Below are positions 1 through 6,131 of a stretch of 12,239 nt of DNA, in pieces (within the stretch, counting starts at the first letter, position 1; each line of letters opens with the position of its first letter). The DNA comes from Candidatus Woesearchaeota archaeon (lineage in GTDB: Archaea; Nanobdellota; Nanobdellia; Woesearchaeales; UBA10216). The position numbers and the translations under genes were made by a program. Location: assembly GCA_023269295.1 (NCBI GenBank), contig JAHFTU010000031.1:1-12239 (forward strand), written 5' to 3'. The notes beneath the pieces were generated by a model, which was given only the letters and a program-made list of their open reading frames with translations, made no database searches and was not told where the DNA came from.

Positions 1-752
1 CTATTTCTTATATTCGGATTAAGGCTATCACTAAAGGGTCTCTCAGCTTCGTGAGCAGCAAAAGTAAACACACCGGTTGGGGTAAAGTCTCCTCTTATAA
101 CAAGGGAATAGTCGTACTTGCCGGTTTTTCGATTAAGTGCGTCCCATGCAAAGCCAAGGTATGTTGCTTTCATGTTAGCTTTCACGTCAGCTGTATAAGG
201 CAGCTTGTCAATATACGCGTCAAAGTCCTTCTTTACAAGAGGCAAAATGCTGATTCTGTCCTGCTGCAGGGTTCTTCCAGTAAACAAAAAGTACCCGGCA
301 TCAAGCGCGTCCGTGATTTTTGCAGCGTATCCTTTGTAGTCATTACCATCGGCATCGAGTGTATCATCGTTCGCCCTCAATATTTCCTCCAACCCGCCAA
401 GTTTCTGCTTGAGCTGCTCGTCCGTGAAGCCAACGATTGGCGTCGCAGTTGGTGTCGGTGTTACTGTTGGCGTTGGCGGTCTAGGCGTCACAGTCGGTGG
501 CTGCAGTGGTGGAGTGGCTGTTGGTGTAGGTGTTGGTGTGTTTTTGTACTGCGGGGTTGGTGTGTCTTCAGGCCTTCTAGGAGTAGGAGTTGCTGCTACT
601 GTTGCTGTGGCTGCGGGCGGTGTGCTTGTTGTTGGGGTAACAGTAGGAGCAGCACTGCCGCTACAGGCTATCAGGTTAAGCGTAAGGTAAGCCGCAGTGC
701 CGAATAATGCAACGGGCTTTGCAACTTTCCGCAGCGTGCTTTCAAGGTTCAT
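1..752 (-). CDS. Predicted lipoprotein with Pro/Thr-rich stalk (C-terminus outside the window)
   Basis: An open frame runs from an ATG at 752 off the left edge, giving 250 visible residues and no stop. The N-terminus has a short basic start, a hydrophobic stretch (about residues 11-29) and a lipobox-like L-I-A-C with Cys30, so lipidation and anchoring on the outer face of the membrane are likely. Residues 36-105 are a low-complexity stalk of Pro, Thr and Ala (TPTPTPTATP-like), typical of extended and often glycosylated surface linkers. From about residue 108 a globular, mixed-charge domain follows (starting near GFTDEQLKQKLGG) that I do not recognise. The start is supported by a TATA box centred about 29 bases upstream. 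The gene follows the 835-1509 peptidase-like gene on the same strand but has its own promoter. Surface location is inferred; function is unknown. Confidence 0.75.
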   Translation of the reverse strand, partial: MNLESTLRKVAKPVALFGTAAYLTLNLIACSGSAAPTVTPTTSTPPAATATVAATPTPRRPEDTPTPQYKNTPTPTPTATPPLQPPTVTPRPPTPTVTPTPTATPIVGFTDEQLKQKLGGLEEILRANDDTLDADGNDYKGYAAKITDALDAGYFLFTGRTLQQDRISILPLVKKDFDAYIDKLPYTADVKANMKATYLGFAWDALNRKTGKYDYSLVIRGDFTPTGVFTFAAHEAERPFSDSLNPNIRN

Positions 753-777
753 TAGCTTTCTTTACCGTATTTTGGGC

Positions 778-790
778 TTTAAAAACCTTT
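778..790 (-). promoter_or_regulatory. BRE/TATA promoter of the lipoprotein gene
   Basis: On the minus strand the sequence reads CGAAAGG followed by TTTTTAAA (TATA at 778-785). The centre is about 29 bases before the ATG at 752, so the transcript would begin almost at the start codon. Confidence 0.5.
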
Positions 791-834
791 CGGTTTTGTT
801 GCTATGATGTGGTGGTGACAGTTTTTGTTCCGGG

Positions 835-1509
835 TTAAAAACAGGCATCCAAGTCGCCGTGAGCGCTTAAAAAGAACAAGTCCCAATACAGCGCCCATCT
901 AATGAGAGGGGCATCGCCATACCTGTCCCTGATGCCGTACACGCCATATTCTTTTATGAGGCTTTTAATCTTTTCCTTCGTGTTCCTGATTGACTCAGCC
1001 ACAGTCAAGCCGGCTGCTAAACTCAAAACCGTAGTTGCATAAACCTGAACAAACGGTTTAATGTTCTTGTCCTTACCAGGCGCTGCAGTCCGTGTTGGGT
1101 CTACAATAATCATAAAATTTGCCCCGTAACCCACGTAACAAGCGGCCTGACCCGCATTTACGGCAAGCTGACCTAACCCCTCCAGGGAATCGCACGCAAC
1201 AGCGTACACTATCCTTGATGCGAGAATGCGAACATTCTGCCCATCAAGCACTATTTCATCAGCAGCGCCGTAAATTGCATCTTTCGTCCCGTGCCCGTTT
1301 AGCACCACCAGCCCCGGACTGCCTTTCTTCACAGCTTTCTCAAAATCGCTTCGCAATACCCCTTTGCCAGCCAAGTCTATTATCGCGTGCTCATCCGCAA
1401 ATTTCAGGCTACCTACCAGCTGGCCTGAAATGTAATGCAAGTACTCCGTTGGCAAATCGTAACAGGGACGAGTGAACAGAATTGTTTTCCTCACTTCAAA
1501 TCTCCCCAT
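835..1509 (-). CDS. Stand-alone clan CD cysteine-peptidase-like protein (CHAT/caspase-like)
   Basis: The 224-residue protein has no signal peptide or membrane segment, so it is probably cytoplasmic. A hydrophobic strand ending in N-G-H-G (LVVLNGHG, His73) is followed 33 residues later by a second strand ending in A-C-D-S (IVYAVACDS, Cys106). This His-then-Cys order after beta strands is the dyad layout of clan CD peptidases (CHAT, caspase, gingipain). The following LGQLAVNAGQAACYVGYGANF stretch matches the 'LG..aV..Ga.a.iGY..F' pattern I recall from small CHAT-like proteins, as does the C-terminal W-x-L-Y-W-D...GDLDA. It is the last gene of a three-gene cassette. Its ATG lies 14 bases inside the preceding gene, so translation is probably coupled. 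A GTG at 1494 is a possible alternative start. No substrate or effector domain is visible. The peptidase-like fold is fairly secure; proteolytic activity is inferred. Confidence 0.75.
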   Translation of the reverse strand: MGRFEVRKTILFTRPCYDLPTEYLHYISGQLVGSLKFADEHAIIDLAGKGVLRSDFEKAVKKGSPGLVVLNGHGTKDAIYGAADEIVLDGQNVRILASRIVYAVACDSLEGLGQLAVNAGQAACYVGYGANFMIIVDPTRTAAPGKDKNIKPFVQVYATTVLSLAAGLTVAESIRNTKEKIKSLIKEYGVYGIRDRYGDAPLIRWALYWDLFFLSAHGDLDACF

Positions 1510-1726
1510 TAGTGAGCATTCTTAAAAAAGAGAACTGAACCTCCACTATTTTTTTCCCAAGAGCCGAGTCTTTCTCAACCTCCTCAATAAGCTCCCTGAC
1601 CGTAATGGGCCTATCCCTGCCCATAAGCATTATCTTAGCATCCTTGTTCAGCGTCTCAAGCCTGGCAAGCACTATGGCTTTAATTTCCTGCCTTGAACTC
1701 TCTCGGAGAACAACCGTATTTTTCAT
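1496..1726 (-). CDS. Small charged protein, second gene of the CHAT-like cassette
   Basis: A 76-residue soluble protein of unknown function. Its C-terminal half (residues 40-62) reads PITVRELIEEVEKDSALGKK and continues into a hydrophobic helix. It aligns without gaps with residues 39-60 of the upstream small protein: both have E/D-E-I/V, then T/S-x-L-G-R/K-K-V/I. The pattern suggests two amphipathic helices around a conserved Leu-Gly turn. The ATG overlaps the upstream TGA (ATGA, 1723-1726), and the 3' end overlaps the peptidase gene by 14 bases, so all three are probably translated from one mRNA. It could be an adaptor, inhibitor or sensor for the peptidase; nothing in the sequence decides which. 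Confidence 0.7.
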   Translation of the reverse strand: MKNTVVLRESSRQEIKAIVLARLETLNKDAKIMLMGRDRPITVRELIEEVEKDSALGKKIVEVQFSFLRMLTNGEI

Positions 1727-1923
1727 AGCAAACCCACTTCGTGCAATTTTTTAATAACCTTACGACCTAGTTCCGTATTTGCCTTTATCTCGTCATACGC
1801 GCGATTCCACGCATAAGTCCTGTCTTCAATAACAACGATTGGCTGGCTTCTTTCGTCCTCCAGCACATTAGCATAAGCTTTTAAAAACTTTGCTTTAAGC
1901 GCATCGTACCCTGCTTCACCCAT
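1723..1923 (-). CDS. Small charged protein, first gene of the CHAT-like cassette
   Basis: About 66 residues from the ATG at 1923; a GTG at 1932 would add three residues. It has an N-terminal amphipathic helix (YDALKAKFLKAYANVL), a short strand (PIVVIEDR) and a C-terminal segment with T-E-L-G-R-K-V-I, which resembles the matching part of the next protein. The two therefore look like products of a tandem duplication. There are no cysteines, signal peptide or membrane segment. A TATA box centred near 1957 would place the transcript start near 1930, just before this gene, making it the lead gene of the cassette. I do not recognise a named family. Small proteins upstream of stand-alone CHAT-like genes often act with them, but that is inference here. 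Confidence 0.7.
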   Translation of the reverse strand: MGEAGYDALKAKFLKAYANVLEDERSQPIVVIEDRTYAWNRAYDEIKANTELGRKVIKKLHEVGLL

Positions 1924-1939
1924 CAAAACCACAATCCTG

Positions 1940-1961
1940 AAAAGCTTTTGAATTATTTAAA
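1940..1961 (-). promoter_or_regulatory. Promoter of the CHAT-like cassette with an adjacent palindrome
   Basis: On the minus strand a TATA box TTTAAATAAT (1952-1961) is preceded by GAAATAGC, a BRE-like purine-rich stretch. Between the box and the predicted start site (near 1930) lies the perfect 10-base palindrome AAAAGCTTTT (1940-1949), well placed for a repressor, although it is AT-rich and could be chance. Confidence 0.45.
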
Positions 1962-1995
1962 GCTATTTCTAACAACCTTTTTTCCACTGGCCCCC

Positions 1996-2046
1996 AAAAA
2001 ACATGGCATGCCCTGAATTTTTAGCCCTGCGCCAGCTCGCTTGGCG
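1996..2046 (-). terminator. Possible terminator after the cysteine-rich gene
   Basis: On the minus strand, just after the TAA at 2049-2051, there is a 5-bp stem (CGCCA 2030-2034 with TGGCG 2042-2046, 7-base loop). About 30 bases further comes a run of six T (A6 at 1996-2001 on the plus strand). Archaeal termination mainly needs the U-run; the stem is weak. Confidence 0.3.
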
Positions 2047-2048
2047 GC

Positions 2049-4199
2049 TTATTTCGGTATGCACAGCAGCGTGTTTCCTGTGCTGCCGGGCGTGGCTCCT
2101 GGTGTTTTTGGCGCAATTCCAATCCCTGCTGGTTTAGCTACAGGTCCGATTTCTTTTTTATTTTTTTCTTCTTCCTTGATTATGCCGCGCTTTTTAAGCT
2201 TGTCAATCCTAGGGGCAATCTCATCCTTCGCAATCCTCCTCTTCTCAGTCCTGTCATTCGTATTCTCAGCCCTTTTCTCAGCATCATCAACCTCGTTGAC
2301 CAGCTTGCAGTTATCGTCGCTTTGGCCCTTGCAGCCTTGCACAAGGGCGGCTATTGCAGGTTCTTCTTGCACGGTCTTGTCAAGCCTTGTGAAGCAGTTG
2401 CCGTTGTTGACGCAGCTGTTGATGCTTGCGCACGCCGCAGAGTCAGCCGCGTCTGTCGCGCATACTCCCCCTTCACACTCCCTGAACCTCATGAACTCGC
2501 CAAGGTCATCGCCAACGCACCCTGCCTGGCCAAGCTTTGCGAATCCGCCGAAAGCCCTTGTCTCACCAGATTTGGCCCAGACAAATCCTTTGCTTTCGCA
2601 ACACACCTGGCTCTTATCAGGGTCGCTTACGCCTTGGCACGGGTCAGTACTTGGTACGCAGTCACCACAGTACTTACCACAGCTATCTGTGTTGCCGCAG
2701 CCCAAGGCAGAGCAAGAAACCTGGGGAGTGCATCCCGGCGGTGGAAGGCAATTGCCACAGTACGTTCCACAGCTGTCTGCAACGCCGCATCCAAGGCTTG
2801 AGCACGGAATTGCTGGAACGCACGGGCCTGGTCCTGGGCAAGTCCCACAATCTTTTTGGCAAGAACCACATGTCTCTCCACCATTGCAGGAGCCATCACC
2901 GCAAACCAGACCAGCAATAATCTCTATAGGGCATGTATTGGAGCAAGTTTCTCCGCAGTCCACGCCTTCCTCACCAGCATCAGTTACTCCGTTGTAGCAG
3001 TGGAACGTGCACGGCACGCCATCCGCAGATGTTGTTGTCTGGGCTGGGATTGGGCACGTTGCATCGGAAGAAGTGCATGTCCTTGAGCAAACGTTGCCCG
3101 GCTGCGGCTCGCTCCAAGGAGAACAACTCACGGCCTTATCACAGTCAGGCACGCACTGAGGAATGCCATCAACTGAGGCGCAGAACTCCTTTGAACTGCA
3201 AGGAGTTGTTGACTTGATTTCGTTTTTTGTTTCTTTTCCGCTGGAGTCAGTGCAGACGTTTCTCGTCACGACAGAATTACCGCTACACTCAGTTGTATCT
3301 ACGCATTTTCCACACTTTGATTGAGTTGAATCTTCACTACAAGGTATTGGTAGTTTCGGACATTTCTGCACGTGCCACTTGCAGTCCACTCCACAATCAG
3401 TTTGTAGTAGTTGCGGCGTATCGTAGCCTGGGCAGGTTGTGAGGTCAGATCCTCCCCAGCCAACGCCCACTTTGCCTCCTGCGTCGCAGTCCTCTGTTGG
3501 CGGCTCCCAGATGTTGTTCCCGCAGGTTGAGCACTTTTGGTCGTAGATGAACTTGGAGCAGTCCTGTGAGCACGTATAGTGCCTGCTCAAAAATCCAGAG
3601 GGGCAGTCTATTCCTTCTGTCGCCCACACGCCGTTCTTCGCTCCCCAGTCACACACCTCGCCCCCTTCGGTTTTCCCGTTGCCGCAGGCAGGGCACGTTG
3701 CTGGGCTGTATTGCCAGTGGCAGTTGCTGCCGCAGGACTTGTACCTTACAGAGCCGTCAGGGCAGCTGTCTGACTGGTAAGGGCCGTTAAGTGCTGTGTC
3801 GCAGTCTTCACCGGAGCTGACCACGCCGTCACCGCAGTAGCTGTTTTTTACACACCCCGCAGCAATGCCAGCCGGAGGAGACGAAGGAGGCGATGTGGCT
3901 TGCTGTTTTGGAACGCACTTGGTAAACCATAATGCCCCGCAGTTGGCTCCATTATTCTCACATCCGTCGCTGCACGTGCAGAGTGGCTTGTCGCAGGTTA
4001 TTACTTTCAAAAATTTCCCCTCGCAGTTTTTTTCCTCGTAGCACGCTTGCGCTTTCACGCTGGCTGAGCTGGCAGCGAAAGCAACTGCAAGCAACAGCAG
4101 GAAAGCCACTCCAAAGGCTAACAAGCTTTTCGAGCTGCCTTCTTTTCCCATCTTGGCTCGCGCTTCAACATTCGCCATGCTTAAATTGTAGGTTTTCAT
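2049..4199 (-). CDS. Large secreted cysteine-rich protein (716 residues)
   Basis: I choose the ATG at 4199 because it overlaps the stop of the upstream gene (ATGA at 4196-4199), a usual coupled start; the longer frame upstream lies inside that gene. A hydrophobic signal or anchor (about residues 25-43, LLAFGVAFLLLLAVAFA) ends in small residues before the mature part. About 75 cysteines follow. Recognisable modules: three CGDG/CGNG...GE-x-C-D motifs (about 122-136, 172-184, 226-239) like the Myxococcus-type disulfide repeat; a CYNG...GVDCG.TC unit (about 401-423); CGDGSCNGGETC..C..DCGTC (433-454); and two tandem C-x-P-x3-C-S-x-LGCG-x2-DSCG-x-YCG-x-C units (460-484, 490-514). A lysine/glutamate-rich, probably helical segment covers about 627-684, then a Pro/Gly tail. 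It is probably a disulfide-rich cell-surface or adhesion protein. Ligand and function are unknown. Confidence 0.85.
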   Translation of the reverse strand: MKTYNLSMANVEARAKMGKEGSSKSLLAFGVAFLLLLAVAFAASSASVKAQACYEEKNCEGKFLKVITCDKPLCTCSDGCENNGANCGALWFTKCVPKQQATSPPSSPPAGIAAGCVKNSYCGDGVVSSGEDCDTALNGPYQSDSCPDGSVRYKSCGSNCHWQYSPATCPACGNGKTEGGEVCDWGAKNGVWATEGIDCPSGFLSRHYTCSQDCSKFIYDQKCSTCGNNIWEPPTEDCDAGGKVGVGWGGSDLTTCPGYDTPQLLQTDCGVDCKWHVQKCPKLPIPCSEDSTQSKCGKCVDTTECSGNSVVTRNVCTDSSGKETKNEIKSTTPCSSKEFCASVDGIPQCVPDCDKAVSCSPWSEPQPGNVCSRTCTSSDATCPIPAQTTTSADGVPCTFHCYNGVTDAGEEGVDCGETCSNTCPIEIIAGLVCGDGSCNGGETCGSCQKDCGTCPGPGPCVPAIPCSSLGCGVADSCGTYCGNCLPPPGCTPQVSCSALGCGNTDSCGKYCGDCVPSTDPCQGVSDPDKSQVCCESKGFVWAKSGETRAFGGFAKLGQAGCVGDDLGEFMRFRECEGGVCATDAADSAACASINSCVNNGNCFTRLDKTVQEEPAIAALVQGCKGQSDDNCKLVNEVDDAEKRAENTNDRTEKRRIAKDEIAPRIDKLKKRGIIKEEEKNKKEIGPVAKPAGIGIAPKTPGATPGSTGNTLLCIPK

Positions 4200-5533
4200 G
4201 CTGCTTCTCCATACACGGACGCCGGGCAGTAGTATCCTGATGGGCATCCTTTGGTTGTGCAATCATTCTTTACACACTTGCCTGACAGGCATTGTTCGCC
4301 AGCCCCGCAGGGATTTGAGACTGCGTTACATTTACCCGTCGGGCAGTCATAGCTCCATTGGATGACGTTGTTGCCTGAACATTCCTTTGGCTTCTGGTTG
4401 CATTGGTCCATTGGGAGAAGGCAGCTTGACGGAACTGGAATTGGCTTGGCGCACGCGGTTGTGGTGGAGCATGACGTGTCGTCAACTGTGCTGTCATAGG
4501 TTGCTGTTCCGAGGCTGTTGCATGTTTTAACAGTTGCCAGCTTGCATCCTGTGCAGCTCTTGCTGAGTTCCTTGTCTGGCGTGCATATTTTAGGCAGTGG
4601 TGGAGTGGGCGTCGGTATTACGCAGCCGTTTGTGCAGGATAAATCAAGCTGGCTAGTAAGGTCGGAAGTTGCTGTGCCGTACGAGTTGCACATTGTGACA
4701 GTGGCAGTTTTGCAGCCGCTGCAGCTACTGCTCACTTTTTGGTCTGCGGTGCAGATTTTTGGCTGGCATTCAGGGTCGCCGGCTGATGTGTAGCCTGCGC
4801 AGCAGTCAGGCGGAGACTGCGATGAACAGACGCAGTCACGGTAGCAGTTTGTTGGAGGAGGAGCGTCACCGCCTGACCCTCCTGACCCAGTAGTTCCTGT
4901 GGGGCACTTGAGCTCGTAAGTTATGTCTCCGGGCACAGTTTCTGTCTTGCAGTTGGGATCGCACTTGTATTCCTGCTTGTCAACCCAGTTCTTAACTGTT
5001 TTTGTGTCATAGACTGCATCTTTCCAGCAGGAATATGTGGACGTTTGATAATAACCTGACACCCATTCGCAGTCCTGTGATGGGCAGACTGTGGAAGTGG
5101 ATGTTGTGCAGGTTTGGCCGCTGACCCAGCAATCCCATGGCCAATCATTGTCACATTGCCAATTGTTGGAGCAGCTTTGCGAACTTACATCATAGCATGA
5201 AGGGGTGTAGCAGTCATTGTAGCCTGGCACCCAAGTCTCTTTTGAGCAGGTGTCCCAGTAGCCAGCTGATACGAGCACTGACTGGGTTGTGTCTTGCGGG
5301 ACGCATGCTGTGCAGGTTGTCTTCCAGCCGCATATTGGGTCGCCGCAGACCTGCTTTGTTGTGTCCGGTGCTTGTTTCTTGACAAGGGTGCAGGCGGATG
5401 TTCCGCCGTCGCCTGTCTGCATGACAGCAGAGGCAATTGTGCTGCTGAGAAGTACGGCAATTGCTGAAGCTATTGCCAATATGAGCGTTGCTAAGTAAAA
5501 GCGCGGCACCTTTTTTTTATCCATCTTTATCAT
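4196..5533 (-). CDS. Secreted cysteine-rich protein (445 residues)
   Basis: The basic N-terminus (MDKKKVPR) is followed by a hydrophobic helix (about residues 12-37, ending SSTIASAV), a signal peptide or anchor. The mature part is rich in Cys, Trp, Tyr, Ser and Thr. Residues 259-304 and 316-361 are two clear copies of a unit starting K-I-C-T-x-D-x-x-x-S-x-S-C and containing GCK-x-ATV-x-x-CNS-x-GTAT, joined by a Pro-rich linker. A Gly/Ser/Pro hinge lies near 213-228, and the C-terminus has more CxxxxC units. The ATG at 5524 (MDKKK) is an alternative start, preceded by TGATAAAG like the rpo7 start. A weak TATA (CTTAAGTTAA, 5571-5580) precedes the gene. It overlaps the 716-residue gene by 4 bases, so the two are almost certainly co-translated and may act together on the cell surface. 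Confidence 0.85.
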   Translation of the reverse strand: MIKMDKKKVPRFYLATLILAIASAIAVLLSSTIASAVMQTGDGGTSACTLVKKQAPDTTKQVCGDPICGWKTTCTACVPQDTTQSVLVSAGYWDTCSKETWVPGYNDCYTPSCYDVSSQSCSNNWQCDNDWPWDCWVSGQTCTTSTSTVCPSQDCEWVSGYYQTSTYSCWKDAVYDTKTVKNWVDKQEYKCDPNCKTETVPGDITYELKCPTGTTGSGGSGGDAPPPTNCYRDCVCSSQSPPDCCAGYTSAGDPECQPKICTADQKVSSSCSGCKTATVTMCNSYGTATSDLTSQLDLSCTNGCVIPTPTPPLPKICTPDKELSKSCTGCKLATVKTCNSLGTATYDSTVDDTSCSTTTACAKPIPVPSSCLLPMDQCNQKPKECSGNNVIQWSYDCPTGKCNAVSNPCGAGEQCLSGKCVKNDCTTKGCPSGYYCPASVYGEAA

Positions 5534-5581
5534 GCTTTTTTGCTTTGCTGAAGCTGTGAATTGTGAAAAATTAACTTAAGG

Positions 5582-5591
5582 GGCAATTGCC
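5582..5591. repeat. Perfect 10-base palindrome GGCAATTGCC
   Basis: It lies in the 63-base gap between the anchored beta-domain gene and the 445-residue gene, just upstream of the weak TATA of the latter. It could be a regulator site or chance. Confidence 0.35.
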
Positions 5592-5596
5592 AAAAA

Positions 5597-6028
5597 TCAT
5601 CTTGAGCCTGTTACGGCGAGGCTGATTGCGTTTCCTGTTTCCGGGTCAAGGGTCAGCGCGATGGTGACTGGCTCGCCGGCTTTAAGGAGCTTGGCATCAA
5701 CTGTTGTCCTGCCGGTTGCAGTGCTTACGAAGTAGTTTGTCACCCTTGCTTTCGGGACTGCAAGGTTTCTGCCGGCCTTGCTTATGACCACGTTGTCTCC
5801 TGTTGTGCTGACAAGCTGCCCTGTGAGGAACTGCGTGAATGTTTGCGCCTGGAAGAATTCAGGGTATTGGGTTTTGCTTATGGCGCCGGCCCCGGCCCAT
5901 GATGGCAGGCTGCCTGCTGCTGTTTTTGCGGCCTTCCCACCGCCGCCAAACGTGGCAGCGTAGTAGCCGATGACAAATCCCCCCACAAGAACTATTAAAA
6001 CTATTGGTAATAGCATCTTCTGCTCCAT
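5597..6028 (-). CDS. Membrane-anchored protein with a small beta-rich domain (DUF5666-like)
   Basis: 143 residues. Residues 5-24 (MLLPIVLIVLVGGFVIGYYA) form one membrane helix; with the short N-terminus MEQK inside, the rest should face out. A Gly/Ala linker (28-50) leads to a beta-rich domain (about 65-141): LTGQLVSTTGDNVVISKAGR, then a strand with VPKARVTNYF, T-T-V-D-A-K-L-L-K-A-G-E-P-V-T-I and a last strand. This order (G-x-V, V-x-I, 'LK-x-G-x-x-V') resembles DUF5666-type small barrels, by my reading only. The gene has a good TATA box 67 bases upstream (leader about 40 bases, with GAGG-like GAGGCTG near the start). It precedes the two cysteine-rich genes by 63 bases and probably belongs to the same surface locus. 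Confidence 0.75.
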   Translation of the reverse strand: MEQKMLLPIVLIVLVGGFVIGYYAATFGGGGKAAKTAAGSLPSWAGAGAISKTQYPEFFQAQTFTQFLTGQLVSTTGDNVVISKAGRNLAVPKARVTNYFVSTATGRTTVDAKLLKAGEPVTIALTLDPETGNAISLAVTGSR

Positions 6029-6090
6029 TTTTTCAGCCTCTTTTTTATTTTTTACTAGCTATTGCACTTCCCAGCTTTTTTATTTACTCC

Positions 6091-6105
6091 TATATAAAGC
6101 TTTTT
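6091..6105 (-). promoter_or_regulatory. Promoter of the anchored beta-domain gene
   Basis: On the minus strand AAAAAGC precedes TTTATATA (6091-6098). The predicted start near 6068 gives a leader of about 40 bases. The box sits only about 35 bases past the stop of the ATPase gene. Confidence 0.55.
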
Positions 6106-6131
6106 GTGGCTTTCTGAAGTTGTCGGGATGT

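Noticed and set aside
450..650. Repeat array resembling CRISPR
   Set aside because: The short ACACC/CCAAC repeats are in frame and encode the Thr/Pro stalk; there are no constant repeats with unique spacers.
51..707. Plus-strand frames opposite the lipoprotein gene
   Set aside because: Gly/Val- or Cys/Arg-rich low complexity is the antisense of the Pro/Thr codons. The minus frame has a promoter, a lipobox and a globular domain.
2005..2012. Palindrome GGCATGCC
   Set aside because: Only 8 bases, between genes, with no link to a promoter; expected by chance.
2041..2997. Long plus-strand open frame opposite the 716-residue gene
   Set aside because: It is antisense to a clear signal-peptide, cysteine-module protein; its Pro/Ser/Leu-rich sequence is what the opposite strand of Cys/Gly codons gives. 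No promoter or ribosome binding site was seen.
4200..4262. Upstream 21-residue extension of the 716-residue protein
   Set aside because: It lies wholly inside the preceding gene and would bury the signal peptide; the ATGA overlap gives a better start.
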